A stretch of DNA of 64,000 nucleotides from Jackrogersella multiformis (GCA_902806575.1 CADCXD010000007.1:434001-498000), one strand, 5' to 3'; positions 11,809 through 25,292 are shown, counted from the first letter of the stretch. The notes: generated by a model from the sequence alone, not told the origin. Numbers and translations: made by a program.

Positions 11809-12090
11809 TCAAATGTCAAGGATGAGAGGAGTGGCGTTTTCGTTATCCATTGCATTCACGTGTTCCTTGACCTCGATCACCAGGAACTTCACAACTTCTA
11901 GATGGTCATTCTGTGCTGCCTGGTGAATCGGTCGTCTTTTGGAGTCCTTGGCTGCCATGCCTTTCGCACCTCCCTCATGAAGTCTCTTGACGATGTCGAG
12001 ATGGCCTTGCTGAGATGCTAGTCAAAGTGGTGTGCCGTTATCTAGCAGTTTCTTCACTACCTTGAGGTGCGATACAAGGTGCGATACGCT
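11809..12090 (-). pseudogene. Ankyrin-repeat gene relic
   Basis: Reading the minus strand from about 12090 down to a stop at 11809 gives an ankyrin-repeat series: HLKVVKKLLDNGTPL, then an in-frame stop (TGA, complement of 12022-12024), then LASQQGHLDIVKRLHEGGA, then RPIHQAAQNDHLEVVKFL and NENATPLILDI. These are clear ankyrin helices with the consensus GHLDIVK..L and TPL. The internal stop, the lack of a start codon and the absence of repeats further upstream make this a decayed fragment rather than a working gene. It lies in the same gap as no other recognisable coding remnant. Confidence 0.72.
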
Positions 12091-13010
12091 GAAGACTCGA
12101 TGTGAAACTCGTTTAAACGCGTCGACTTTACTAATAAGGTACTCCTTATCACCCCAGCGGTACCCGTGCCGCTGGACTCCACCTGGGGTGGTGGTCGATA
12201 TTTATTGCCTTTGGTCCTTGGCTTCTCACTACTGATATTTGTCATGAGCGCCCTAGTTAACGAGGTAACTTTACGCACAGATCTCGTTGTCGAATTCGGG
12301 TTGGAGGAACGCTCCAGTCATCATCAAGATGGTGGCAGTGATGCTGAGCGGAGTAGATAAACAGCCATAGGTTGATTGAATCTATTATGCTTCCCCCATC
12401 TCCTTCCCCTGCATACTCCATTGCGCTTTTCTCATTCTCCTCAATGGATATCTTCTATGGTGAGATAGCACCTCAGGAAGATGAGGTACCTAGGTGGGTA
12501 ATAATATTTGATCTCTAGACCTACTTAAAATGTACTTGCGACACTAATCACTGCTGAAGGCGGTATACGGTTGACGAGTTAATGTGGTTTTCGATATCAA
12601 CCCTAGGATTAATAGAATCTCATCGCCACCTCATGCTGCCATTTCTTATGCAGTGTAGACCCGGCATCCGCAAACGGGAAGACCACCGCTTCTTTGTTTT
12701 GCCAGGACCAGAGGATTTTAAGCACCGCCTTGATACGTTCCGGTCGGAGGTATCCATGGTTAACGTCCTTGTTATTCCATCGTTGTTGGGACATGGAATT
12801 GCAAATGTTTACTAGAACTTGATCCGCAGGAATATGTTTATTACTATTTGGAGGTGATAGCCAACGTCGGAACGGGGGTAATAAATTGGTCGACAGACGG
12901 GCCCGCGCCGCATTGGATTGTTTGAGCTGTATCCACTCGGTTTATATAGATTCCGAGTAAGGTAGGATCCCAAGCGAGCATTGCGCCTTTCTACATAACA
13001 TCCATTGATA

Positions 13011-13046
13011 CCTAGGAAGCTACCTAGGAAGCTACCTAGGAAGCTA
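13011..13046. repeat. 12-bp tandem repeat, three exact copies
   Basis: CCTAGGAAGCTA repeated three times head to tail. The unit contains the CCTAGG core of the dispersed palindrome family. Confidence 0.92.
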
Positions 13047-15040
13047 AGTACCCAGGCCTGCGAGGCATTCTAAATAGTACGGAGATGGTGCGGCTGATGT
13101 GGCTTCCTACTACCGAAGCTAGCAAACGTCAGGTAGGACTCGAGGCATATAAGGGGAATCAAAGCTCAATTCAAAGCAACGAGGAACATTGAAGGTTGAT
13201 AAGGATAATGGTTGTTGTTCTCTGTCGGTTTTAAGCTTCAGTACAAAACACAAAACACAGGATTTCACTTTATCCTCTTGATTACATAACCACCCCACAG
13301 GTATATTTAATACTAGTGTACCATACGTCATCGTCTCTCCCTATGTATTTCAAGCTTTTTAAATATTCCGACCCCAATAATATTTGAACTTACCTTTGTA
13401 ATTAAACCATGGAAGTCATCTGATACCTACCTTCAATGGATGCATCGTCAACTTTTACACGCTACCTATTAAAGTACATACACCATTAGTGTTTACCAAA
13501 TCTCGCTTTTTATCACCCTTAATTCCCAACACCGTGGTTCCTAAGCAAACATACCTTGAGAGGTAGGCATACGTATGCCGTAGCGTAATACTCGCCATCC
13601 TATCGTGGCTATGCTCGCTGTATACATGCCTATCTTCTACGCCTAATGCCGCGGACATGAACACATCCCGGAAAATTTCGAAGAATAACATCCCAAAATT
13701 GGTTTGGTGACCAGCCAACCAGCAAGAGCTTGACATCACAGCTATTAAATGGTTGGAATTCTCCGGACTCCCAGGCCCTCGGGTCGCTCCGTTGGCCGCA
13801 TCATGCTTCACCAAAACAGTGGCACAGCGAGCTGGAACGCAAACAAACATGGTTTCGCGTATCGCTGACTGCTGGCGCGAGCGACAAAGGTGAAGGCGGC
13901 TCAAACCATCCTTTCTGGTTCTTGGGAATCAGATAACCAACCAGCCTTTGGCTCTTCCCTTCCCTTTACAAGCACGTCGCCGACTGCATCAGCGCCGCGC
14001 CGCGTAGCGCTTATATAATAAGGATGAATAGGAGTCAGTGGATTGCAACAGGAAAATATCGATCCGCTAACCAAACTCCTATTTCTATCTGGTACTATCT
14101 AGGGCGAAAGGCTAAATAGTCTATTCGATAGCTAACCTAGCTGAAAGGTACCACCTAGGGTATTTATAATAAGCCTAGCAGCCTTACGATCCGGATCTAT
14201 CGAATAGAATCCTTCGGCTCGGCCCAGCCTGTCGCAGTGACGCATCGTGTCGCTGAAGCCGAATCGTTTCTTTTTTCCACTTGCCTAGGTACCTAAGGAA
14301 AGTTGTCTAGATTGACAAAAGAGCCTTTGGAAAGGCCTTTTCACATCTCCCCCGAAACACGGAAGGATCTGTAGAATCCGATCAGCAGTTTCGAAGAACA
14401 TTTGGGTTGATTTGGACCCGTCTACCTACCGAGGTGCTCTAGCTTCATCCTCACGGATCTTCCATTGTGGGGACTTAACCAACATGACTACTTCTTCCAC
14501 ATTCATGCTTACCTAGGTAGACACTCTTCCTTCTCCTTTTGCTATGGCAAAGTGCCGGCGTCCTTATTGGATTCTCTCGGAGTCCCAACACTCACGCCGC
14601 AGTCCCAAGCACTCGCCTCTTGTTGGCGTGGGAGAGAAATAGCGACGAGGCGTAGATACCGTGCCATGCATATTGTCGAATTTTGTTTTCTATTTCCAGA
14701 GCCAGGCCTTTCTTCCCCCCCTGCATGACCTCAGCTTGATCGCGCGATGTTCTAAAGAGGCACAGTTCCACGGCCCCGTGGCTAAGTGCTAACGGTTCTT
14801 CTCTCCCGTACGTGAGAAGGGATGAGATGAATAACATCGTCATTTCACGATTCCTATTCATAGAAATAACTTAGCGTAGATCAATTTCGGCGGATCTACA
14901 AATTAATCTTTCTCTGGGGTACCTAAGGTAACACAATACCTGTACGTACGTACGTTAGGTACATACCTCCTAAGCATTGCACATAGTTAAAAGTGATGAC
15001 ATAAGCGCGGACCCCAACCCCAGATCCAATCGATATCCAG

Positions 15041-15060
15041 GTATCTAGGTACCTAGGTAG
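15041..15060. repeat. TACCTAGGTA palindrome cluster
   Basis: GTATCTAGGTACCTAGGTAG, one of the dispersed intergenic clusters. Confidence 0.75.
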
Positions 15061-16078
15061 CGTAGATAGCGCTATCTAGTGCCTAAGCGTACGTACCTAT
15101 TTCTGGAATCCTTCCAAGGTTCCAAAGTTCCAAGGCAGGCTCCTTGCCCGCCATGGGATTGGATGGGGGGACCTAATACCGAGGGCCTGCATTGCAGCAG
15201 CAGGTCGGTACATCCGAGCAAACGTTACCTAAACGTTAACTTAATAAACACCTACCTACTTACATAGTTTATAAAATAGAATAAAGTAAATATTAAGGCC
15301 CGAACTATACGATCAGATCAAGTCGATCTTGCATTTACCTACATGGTGGAGGATTATACGAACCAAATATAGGCAGCGAAAGGCCCGTTTCCCCTTAGGG
15401 CGAAGCCCGGGAGCGGCCATCACGAAGATGTCCCTGTACTGTAGGCATACATCCTGCGTTCGTACCTCTATGTATGACTATACCCAAGTAGACTCACCGC
15501 TCCTATACACATCGCACAAGTCGAAGAAAAAAAAGCTCAAATTCGTTACCGAATGTCAAAGTTTCCATTTCAGTAATTCAGCTATGTAGTTTATTCTATC
15601 GGTCCGACCGACGGGGGACCCATCAGTGCTTTCATCGTCATGAGAAACCAGTGTATGTAGTGCCACCGAAGCCCGACAATTCACTTTTTTTGCTCTCTCC
15701 TGTGAGACCTTGAAACACCGATAATATTGTTGTATATTTGCCCGTTCCCATTGTGTCCAATAGACAATCAATGCCAAAATGCACATGCCTGATTCTACTC
15801 CGCCTTCTGAGATCCCTATTATGCCCGTAACCGTCCCGTCCCTGTTCCTGCCCCTTTAAACCATTAATAGAAAACGCCTCGAGTGTAGGTATCATGACAA
15901 AGGGGTCCCACCCTTTCTATGGGAAAGAAGCAACAGAAGTCACGAATGTATTGTTCCCCCCCTTTTTTTGGTACCTTGCACTCGTAGCAGTTTCCGCCCC
16001 TGTCGAACCCCTAGAACTCCTTGCTATAATGCAGTGAAACCAAGACAAAGGAAACAATGTGCCCAACGAATAGAATAA

Positions 16079-17218
16079 TCATCGCACGGTGACTCCACCT
16101 CCGAACATGCGCCCCCACACTCCCCTCCCAGTTCTTGCGCGCTTCGCCTTGGCGCTGCCGTCCTGGAGCGCGCGAAGGTCGTCCGGGCTAATCTCGTAGG
16201 GAAGTAGCTGCTTAGAGTTCTTCGCGCGGTATCCTCTGCTGCCAACAGCCGGCTGCGGCATATCGAGGACGATCTCGACGGGGGAATCGTAGAGCGAGCC
16301 ATCGTAAGCGTAGCTATCTTCCGGATCCGTAAGAGGGGTCGACGACCGCGAATGCTGCCGGGACGAATCAGACGAGGCGTAAGAGCTGCCGCTGCTGCTC
16401 GCGGACGAACTGAATACTAATCCCGGCGTTGGCATATCGTGTACCATGCGGACGGTCTCGTACGGCGGCGTGGGCTGCCTGGATCGCGAACGTGAGCTTC
16501 CCCGCGAGCTCGGCGGCGTCGGGAACTGGGTGGTGGCCCACTCTTCGGCCTCCCGCTGTTTCCGCAGGTTCTCCTTGCGCTGCATGCGGCGAGCGTGCGA
16601 GGCCTCGATGTTCTCGCGGATAGGCGCCAAGAACGTATCCAGCTCGCGGTAAAGATCTTCCTCGCTGATCCGTAGCTCCCACTCTAGCAGGAATAGTAGC
16701 TGCTTCTCCATCAGGTTAACCTCTGTGCGGCTAAACCCAAAGCTGTAGCCACCACCGTTCATGTGGCTATAGGTAGCCCAGTGCTTGTTCTTAGGCGAGC
16801 TGTCGTTTAGGTACTTGGCTGAGAGGATAAGGGTGGCCAAGAAAATTCGGTGCGTGGTGCAGCGTAAACCCTTTGCCATAGGCTGCAGTCGAGACCTTAA
16901 CCGGGTCAAGTAGACCAGCGTAGACATCAGAGTCGGTACCTGCACGTTAGAAGAGCGGACCAGCTGTGTGATGAATTCCTCTAGCGTCGGTAGACCACTG
17001 TCATCGCACTGAATAGCCTTAGGAGATGGCGTTCGTGGTGGCGTGGGATATTGTGACTTCGGAGTTGGCGGCGGCATCATGTTGGGATCGCACTGGATGA
17101 CATCTCGTGCTGCTTGGGCCAGATATGAAATCATAGCCGGGTTTACTGGCTTATAGACAAAATTCTCAAGAGCGGCGGCATTGAGCTCGCTCATAGGTAT
17201 CCCGGATATCGACGCCAT
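16079..17218 (-). CDS. Pho85-type cyclin (PCL/PHO80 family)
   Basis: Regulatory subunit of the Pho85 cyclin-dependent kinase, 379 residues in a single exon starting at 17218. After a proline-rich stretch (PPPTPKSQYPTPPRTPSP, about residues 48-65) comes the cyclin box, about residues 75-190: TLEEFITQLVRSSNVQVPTL, LVYLTRLRSRL, THRIFLATLILSAKYLND, TEVNLMEKQLLFLLEW and ISEEDLYREL. This pattern is that of the Pcl1/Pcl2/Clg1 group rather than mitotic cyclins. A basic coiled stretch (about 205-230) and a long Ser/Pro-rich tail follow; TP and SP sites suggest phosphoregulation. Pcl1/2-type cyclins act at G1 and in polarity and morphogenesis. The exact paralogue cannot be assigned. Its 5' side faces an unusually long gene-free stretch. 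Confidence 0.92.
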   Translation of the reverse strand: MASISGIPMSELNAAALENFVYKPVNPAMISYLAQAARDVIQCDPNMMPPPTPKSQYPTPPRTPSPKAIQCDDSGLPTLEEFITQLVRSSNVQVPTLMSTLVYLTRLRSRLQPMAKGLRCTTHRIFLATLILSAKYLNDSSPKNKHWATYSHMNGGGYSFGFSRTEVNLMEKQLLFLLEWELRISEEDLYRELDTFLAPIRENIEASHARRMQRKENLRKQREAEEWATTQFPTPPSSRGSSRSRSRQPTPPYETVRMVHDMPTPGLVFSSSASSSGSSYASSDSSRQHSRSSTPLTDPEDSYAYDGSLYDSPVEIVLDMPQPAVGSRGYRAKNSKQLLPYEISPDDLRALQDGSAKAKRARTGRGVWGRMFGGGVTVR

Positions 17219-20200
17219 TGTGTATCTTTAGATATGTTGTTGCTAAAGACGACGTGCGAGGTGTAAGATGTGAGATGTAGGATATTCCAAGTATAGGAAT
17301 ATAAAACCAAACAACAACGATAAGTAAGGTTATGGTTATAAAAAAAGAAAATCCGGGGAAAATAAGGTTGGGATGGACGATTGATATTATATCGACCAAC
17401 AAACCCCTAATGGATGATGACTAGGGGGAGGATGTAATGTGGAATAGGTGGTATAGGTGGTATCACGAGGCGAGGCCAATGGTCATATCAGAACTTGATA
17501 AACCGACGACTGACGAACTGACTTGGAAGGCGTAACAGTGAACCACCAAAAAAATCCCCAAGTTCCCACAATTAACTGTCAAGGATGGAAGGGGGGTGCG
17601 TAAGTGTGTGTGACGTGAGGATGGTCGAGGCTGAGCTCCGAATTACTGGGCTAATCTAGGTAATCTAGGCTAATCGACTCCTTGGAAAGATCGACTGCTG
17701 ACGCGCAAAGGTCGCCTGTGCTGTGCTGGATTCCAGAAAAATACTGGGGGTACCTAGGTATATCAGGGTCCTCGGCTTTGGTCTTGTACCTATGTACCTA
17801 GGTACTAAGTGTTGCGATTCGAAGGCTGTCAGAAAAGGAGGTGGCAGCAAGCTAGGGTGGTGGCAGGTGCTAGGTGCAGCTGCTTTTGACGGGTGTCAAT
17901 GCAGGGGTAGGGGTAGGGGAAGGGGGGATGGGAAAGATCCTAGGGTTGAAGGTACCTAGGTATCTAGAGTCCGGATGTGTCCGACAGGGGTGGTTTCCCA
18001 GTTGCCCAAGTTGAATAATACCTAGTAACTTAGGAAGGTAGGTGCGTTACGGTATGTTGCTCGTTCGGTTGGACGGGCGCTCCGGGTTTGCTTCGGAAGA
18101 TCGGAGCTCGTTTTGCTGAAATTTGACAATTTGTTTCGCCTCTGTCCGGTCGGGAAAGGAATAGTGGCAAAGTTGAGAGAAATAATGAGTATGTTCTCTT
18201 TCCTTCTAGCTAGGAAAAGAAATAGCAAGAAAATACTGCTCGTGATATAGAAATCAATATCTATGCGTCCACGCAATTGAGATGTGGCTTCGATGTGAGA
18301 AGTGGATTTCTTTTTCTTCCTTAGTTTCGGTTGTCGTGTACGTATTAGTGCAGTACGAATGCGAAGGCTTTGATATTAATGCCTATGGTGGCTGATGTGG
18401 ATAACGTTTCCAGAATATGATCAATAGTACCAGAAGACTACCGAATCGATTATAAGGAATAGTAGAGTCAACTAAGCAGCTAAGATCGAATAGCGAATAG
18501 CGAAAGCGAATAGTTGTTCTGCTCAGCAATGAGTGGCTAAGGGTGCACAACAAAAAAGAAGGGCGAGGTTTCCCGAGCCGGCGGAAGACCTGGAGTTTGC
18601 TAGATTGGCTGGAAAATGATCGGTACCGTTCGACTGGCTCGAACTGCAAATAACGATTGCGCCTTGTCGATGCTCGCTAAGAGAAGGAAAACCTCCGAAT
18701 CGGTAGGTAATAGGTAATGCGTCTTGCGTAGGCTGAACGGTGGTGAAGTGAAAAAGACTGACGAATCCCTAACCTAGGGGATAGCTAATGCTGACAAAGT
18801 AGTAAAGTGGCACCCGAATGGCTCCGAGCCTCAAGGCGCAGCTTGTGTCGGGGTGTAGCGGGGTCTTATAAAGAGAGAAAATTAAAGATTGAGATGAATC
18901 GAGTCACGAAGACTGCTTGTAAGATGAAGTGCAAAACCTCGTAACACTTCGAAATGAATAATAACTCAAAACCAAAACACCGCAACTTGGATGTCGGCTA
19001 GTTGTGTGACCAGCTGTGTCTTGTAACTGTATCTTGTCTTGTGTCCCAGAAAATAGAATCTGCGGAGAGTGCAAACGAGGCCTGATATATAATAAGATCT
19101 ACCCAAGTTTTATTAAGACCGGGGGGAGCTCTGTCGATCCTGTCAAGGAGGTATTCGTGGAAAAGAGGGGCACGGGATGGAGGTGGAAGAAATGTATAAT
19201 CATTAATTGCCGGATAGTCCAGTTGGAGGGACGGCGATGATGATGATAGACTGGCCTGAGTCTAGAAAGGTGGGTTCGTATCGTAGAAGTTCGTATCAGT
19301 CGTCAACGTGGGTGGCTGTCTGTCGTAATGAAAATAAACCGGTTCCCTTCAATACTGTCGAAACAGAACCAAACTCATTCCACGCAGTGGGTCTCCTTTT
19401 TTTCGTAGTTTAATGGCGCTCTAGTAGATGATGGAAGGGAAGAATGATGAAAGGGATCTGGGGAAAGGAGTGTGCGTTTTCAGATCTATATCTACTTTTT
19501 TTTTCTTGTCCCTTCTTACTTCACTTCCACAAGGGGTTTCCTAATAAGGTTCATCTGATGCGAATCGCAAGTATGTACGTTGATAGGTAGGCATGTAAAG
19601 GTCGCGCCAGGGACCCCATCCAGCCTATCTTGCCTATTCACCCCTAATCTGGGATGTATACAAACATAGACAACCAAAAGGCTGGAGTCGCGATGATATG
19701 TTTGGCTGAAGGTTTACAACTCACCCAGGACCCGCCAGCCTACACTATGCGCCGCATGATCCCTTTGGTTGAGAATGGCAGAGGCAGGTGAGTGATTCAT
19801 TGGTGTAAGTGGTTCATAACTTCAAGACATGAAACAAGCGAGAGAGGGGTCGGGGCACTGAGCCAAGAGACTCGCAGACTCGTTGGAACCACCCGGACCA
19901 CCTAGCTGCTAGGGCCTAGATACTACCTAGTCGCCAGCTGCAAGAGACACTACCTCACTACATAGTACGTACACTAGAAGCAGCTTCGTAGCGCTAGGAA
20001 TATGGAAGGACCACAAGCATTCGCCAGTGATACTCGATACACACATCGAAGTTCCAGTTAGCGCATCTCATCTAAATCGAGGGCTAGCCGCAAACCTAGC
20101 TATTCCGTCTCGTTCAGCCAATAGTCTTAAGGATATCGGCATCGACTAAGAATCGAAACAGCGCTGGACAAAACGTGAGCAAATAGTTGACGACTTATAG

Positions 20201-20409
20201 GCCGCATCCGTTGCGACCCCTTCGACCTAAGTTTAGGCTATGGGTATCCATTATAGTATCCATTATACGCGTGTTTTGAATGTCGAATGCTGTTATCTTT
20301 TGACCCAGTTACTTTTAGGACTTGTTGTGAAAATAATGACCTGCCTATCGGCCTGCATCAAGACATCCATGGTGGATATTCGGGAAAAGCAAAGCCGCAA
20401 ATAACTTGC

Positions 20410-20460
20410 TACCTAGATGTCTACCTAGGTAGATAGATACCTAGATACCTACCTAGATAG
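20410..20460. repeat. CTACCTAGRTA-rich cluster
   Basis: Five to six close variants of TACCTAGRT in about 50 bp within the long gene-free region. Confidence 0.7.
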
Positions 20461-21657
20461 TTACACCTGATCGAGGCCAATCAATCTTGCATAACCAGGA
20501 ACCAGATATCGCGAGAGACGAGTCTTAAGCGTCACGGAATATTGGTTCATTGTATTCCCGTCATTTCGATGATAGCTTAGTTGATTTACTACTCGTTACG
20601 TATCATCATCCAATGTAGAGATAGGTAAACAATATCCCGCTTCCTCGAAACGAAACAGACATGGATGATGATCACCCCCAGGTCTTCTCCAGTTTTTGAT
20701 TCTTCAGTACAAGGTACACTTAAACCCCCCATGCTCAATAGATCTTGACCGACTCTTCTTACCTTAGGTAGGCACCTAACAGCCTACTATAGACCTAGGT
20801 ACCAAGGTAAGACGTTGACGCATCCTCGAGCAGCAAGGCGTATCGAAACCATACAATCATTGTTTGATTGGTTGGGATTTGTTCACAGTACTACGTATAG
20901 AGAGAGAGTCCAGCTACAACTTGGTGGCTTGCTTCATCCACTGCTAGATATGCAGACATGTCGCTATGCTGTGGCAAGGTGTTGTGGCAAGGTACACGCA
21001 TGAGGCGAGGGAAACATTCCAAAAAGACTCATGATAGTGCTATTGTCGCGGATGGTCTTGTTGTGATTGGCCTCCCCCCGCCTCTCCTGCGCCCCTATCT
21101 GAATTGCGACGCCTTGGCTCTCAGGTGGTTATGGATGAAGAAAAGAAACAATCAACATTCGCCGCATTCAGATGCTACCCGATGAACCTTGACGGGGGAG
21201 ATCTTCTCCCTCGGCGTAATTGTATGCTTGGTGATTGATTTTCTCGAAGAAATACCTATAGGTTTACGTATCTGGCTGTCTAGACAGACAGGCCCCCTCC
21301 AATATCATTCACTATTTCCTAATCAAGACAATCTGTCGTCGTTATGGTGTTTCAAGATTCATCCGAGATCTCACTCCCGCACCCCTTCAATCAATATCTG
21401 AATTGGCATCACATTCGTGCGATATCACTGGAATGGAGCTGCCCTTCTGTCCGTGATCCCCTAGCTAGGGCTGCCAGGGAGGAGAGGCGTCTCTCTACTT
21501 TCTCTCCTTGAGCCACACATTCCATGCCTGTGGCGTTAACCTCTTTCATAGTACTCCAGGTGATGTCTTATCCAGCCCTAGCAAAATATATTATCACATT
21601 ATCATTATCATCCCTGATCCCCTGAATAACCCCATATCGTAGCCAGGATAGCAATGA

Positions 21658-21686
21658 CCAAGACCGGGACCAGGACCAGGACCACT
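21658..21686. repeat. Imperfect GGACCA hexamer repeat
   Basis: About four to five copies of a GGACCA unit, some degenerate (ACCAAGACCGGGACCAGGAC and onward). Confidence 0.7.
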
Positions 21687-24600
21687 CCCCAATAACTTAA
21701 AAAACAACTGCAACGTCACAAAGACTTCGTATTCGACTATCTAAATAGAACCACTCGACTACATATTGTAGAAAGGAATGCATCGCATTTGATCGACCGT
21801 ACTTACACACCGCGCTAAACAAATCAGATCAAAGCCAAGACCTCACCGCCGTTCACCATGTCTGCGAAATAAACCTTTTTTCTCCAGACAGAAGTTGGAT
21901 CTTAACTTCCTAGGTGGGTACCTGCAGATGTATATGCGTGTCTACTATTTTCAAGGAAAATTGATATCCGTATCTCATCTGGGCCAGAGAGGAGAAGGGT
22001 CTAAATGCAACCAAGTGCCGTCATTGGCCAGATCGTCCTTGAAAACGAAATACCTAGGCACTCACGGGCCATCACGGCCGGTCCAATGGTCCAATGGTCC
22101 AGGTGTTTAGCCATCTACGGGAACGGGCATCTAATCCAGTTATGCCGTGTGGCTGAAGACCTAGATCCCCTATTATTTCCCGCCGGGCAAGCATTAGTTC
22201 CTCGGTAAGCCGAATGGCAGGTGCAGGTATTTCAGTCACTTTAGGTATAGATGCCTCGAGCCTCGAACCTCGACCACGATCTCGACCCTACGGCCATACA
22301 CATCACCTACATGATACATACATACGCACGAACAACAAACAAACCAAAAATAAATAAACAATAAATCAAAATGATTTACACGTTGCACCCGTAACTCATT
22401 ACTATCAACCGACGTGACGTTACGATGCTTGAACTTACCCTAAACAATAATAGCAAATCCCTCATGGCCTTGCAGAACAAAACTTGTTTCGACCTTTTCA
22501 GCAGCACAAGGGGGGTGTGAAGGCCTCGCAGCCCTCGGTCGAACTATCCATCGAAAATGGAGAGCTAAAAAAGTGTGGCTCATCAAACACTACCTATACG
22601 CAATTCAATTCAACTCAAGGCAATTTTGAACCCTTCCCTGCTGAAGAATTGGTCGATCTACTTCCCGAAGCAGCAGGGCCAAGAATGTGGCTTACTGCTG
22701 TATGTCTCGCAAGTCCCGCCGACCGAGGGCTTATTTCTTCGACTCCCTAGGCCCTTCTGGCACTGCGGTTAGTCTTTCATACACCACCTCGAACTACTTA
22801 CTTGCCTTGCCCTATGTATAGTCTTCCATCACGGCCGTTATTCCTAAACTGGGGGCTACATCGCTGCACGTCATGAAGTAGTGTCAAAGCTCCATCCAAA
22901 GCCACACGGGAGCTGCTTAGCTTATACATACTGCTGCAATGCGTGTCTCTCTTTTACATAATCTGATTGCTCCGCTTCCCCCGTCGGCCGATGCACGTAC
23001 TGCCGAGATGGGCCCAACAGTTGGATATCCGATGACTAACTGATGTATAACGAAACAGCCTTTACGGCATATATTAAAGATATTATTGTCTTAGGTTCTA
23101 GCACATCGCGACTATAGTAAGTGCAACACCAGGCTCTCCGGCTGAGCTGCATGTCTCGACGAGATGGAAGGGCAGACCAGTAAACAAGTTATCAGATAGG
23201 TCGGACGGCACGTCCGTGTGTTCAAGTCTCGGTCACAAGCTTCAAACAGTAGAGATTGCACATATGCCCTAGTGAAACACGCATATCGGTAATTAGTTCT
23301 AATCTTTGAACCAGCAAGCGTCGCTTGCAAGCCGGAGGCCTGGCGGCATATCGAGGCTGAGGCGTCTACCTACCGGACCCTCAGCCAGCGTGGCTACCGT
23401 CGTATCATATACATCACGGCATAGCTAAGCGACTCCGTCTTCCTCGCCTCGCATCTCCGCACAGCGGCTACTTGCTATCTTTTGAAATGTCAATCAAACA
23501 GAGCACTCGAGCCGCCCCGTTTCAACAAGCGCAACGAAGTCGACGGACGGGTGCATGAGCAAGCAAATCCCGCTCTGTCCCCGCCGACGATTTCGCCCAA
23601 GCGCCGCGCTTTGGGACTCGTACAGTACGAGGAAATTAAAACAACCTGTAGGTAATCTAAAGACTCGGGTAGGAATACGTATGCAGGCATACCGCAGTAT
23701 CGCCCGAACCCCAGATTTACCTACAGCTGTATCGTGCTTAGGTAGGAGGTGCCTGATCGGATATTTGCTGGGGAACCGCCCCATGTATACCTAGGTATAC
23801 ATACGCGCCTAATTACCCAAGACAGCCAATCACACCCGCGGCCCGGGCCAAAAATAGCATCCCGCGGCAGCGAGGACGTAGGCGGCTCCATCGCGCGCTA
23901 TGAAAAGAAATGTCAACGTCGTCGCCTCGAGGTAGGAATAGTGTTGAATCCTCGTTAATCGAAATAGAAAATGCCTCGATTCTTCGCGCTCGGATATAGT
24001 CGTTCCCGGCGCAAGAAGGATGTCGTGGACCCGTATGAGAGAATCGGTGGTTCTGCACCAGGGAGTCTAAATAAGGTAGATGGATTAGCAGGGAGATCGA
24101 CAATGCCTAAGCGTCGTATTGGGAGATGTGCACTTTGCCTATTGCTTAGCTCGTGCGTTGCTTCCACTCTGTTGAAGGTCGAAATTATCTAACAGATGGC
24201 GAAGAACAAGCGCGGAGCTTTGAGTTTACTCTAGCCCAATAACTTGGAAGAAGGAAGTGAACCCGATAGGATTCGACTGAAGGTGCTAGAAATTCTTCCA
24301 GCTCGACCTAGAATTTCAAGGTTGTATTTACAAACAAAACATCATATTAATTTTACCTAAACATTGTAAACCACACAACGACATGTCGTATCTACGAACA
24401 CCAGGTGCGACTACATCTATACCACTACACCACTATCTTGTTTAAGTCAAGCTCATCCCCTCTCTCGCAGCGCCGACATGAATAGAACATGTAGTCGCCG
24501 ACGAAAGAAGTCACATTCACTATCTGGAAATATTCTCTAGCCCCCAAGTCGACCATGCAAAGCCAATTATATCATTGCCAGTTTGAGGAAATAAAATTAC

Positions 24601-25292
24601 AGTAGAAATAATATTAATCTTATTCTTAGGTGGTGCGAAGGGGCAGTGTCCGGTTACGACCCCGACAAAGTGGGTCTGTTCCTCATCTCGGCCCCCGCCG
24701 CTCCCGGAAGGCTGAGTCCGGCTCCCACAGTAATATAAAAGGATTCCTGCGTTCCTTCCTTACTGAAATTCTCTAGGCCGTAGGTCTAAGTGGCGACGCT
24801 TCCCCAATTCGATCAAAATAAGTATGGTGCCCTTGAAACCTCTCTTGGCCTGTCCGGTATTATGTATGGAATCGTCCACCACGAAGAGATAGTAGATCTA
24901 AGGGCATTGCCAAGTATGAGAATATGAGAATTCACCTCTCGCATATTTGCACTTCTCAGAGAACCAGCATTTCTTTATTGTAAATACTGGAAAGTTTGGT
25001 AATTTCTATCCTTGAATCGTCGCTTCAAAATGCTATCTTTGTAAAGTTCGCCAGCCACTACAACACGAATATAAAAAATCAAAGCCATGAATCAATACAG
25101 CGCCGCTTACACCAAGTGAATCGTAAACCCTATGTGAGAGGTAGAATCTAGGTATCTCAAGAGCGTGTCAGGTATCTCTTAAACAATCAGTCTCGTAACT
25201 GCTGTCATCCCTCCCCCCTAAGTCCCCTCCACGATCCGACTGCGCCCGTGTCCAAGTTGATCCCGACGTAATAAATTCTAGCAAGCGCACTT

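Larger units (their letters stand above)
12091..16078. other. Intergenic gap of 4 kb, no gene recognised
   Basis: No convincing gene in about 4 kb. The longest open frame (149 codons, minus strand, 13455-13904) has no domain, no likely splice partner and biased composition, so I treat it as chance. The region contains a 12-bp tandem repeat at 13011-13046, TACCTAGGTA clusters at 14283-14295 and 15041-15060, and a CGTAC run at 14944-14954. It is probably an eroded intergenic region; the ankyrin relic at its left edge fits this. Confidence 0.55.
17219..25292. other. 8-kb gene-free region
   Basis: The longest stretch in the window without a recognisable gene, between the PCL cyclin (upstream side) and the 3' end of the Ysc84-like gene. 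Open frames are under 100 codons, overlap on several frames and show no family motifs or paired splice signals that I could link. It contains simple repeats (17901-17921, 18486-18512, 21658-21686), TACCTAGGTA elements (17749-17761, 17786-17805, 17951-17965, 20410-20460, 20793-20806) and a 7-bp-arm perfect palindrome GCAAGCG-T-CGCTTGC at 23316-23330. A long cyclin leader, noncoding transcripts or species-specific small genes could hide here. Confidence 0.55.

Noticed and set aside
13455..13904. 149-codon minus-strand frame in the 4-kb gap
   Set aside because: No domain, no paired splice sites and uneven composition; its size is within chance for the gap. Kept as gap.
23316..23330. Perfect hairpin GCAAGCG-T-CGCTTGC as a terminator or RNA gene
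   Set aside because: A 7-bp arm is too little to claim an RNA gene in a fungus, and no T-run or conserved flank was seen; mentioned only as structure in the gap.
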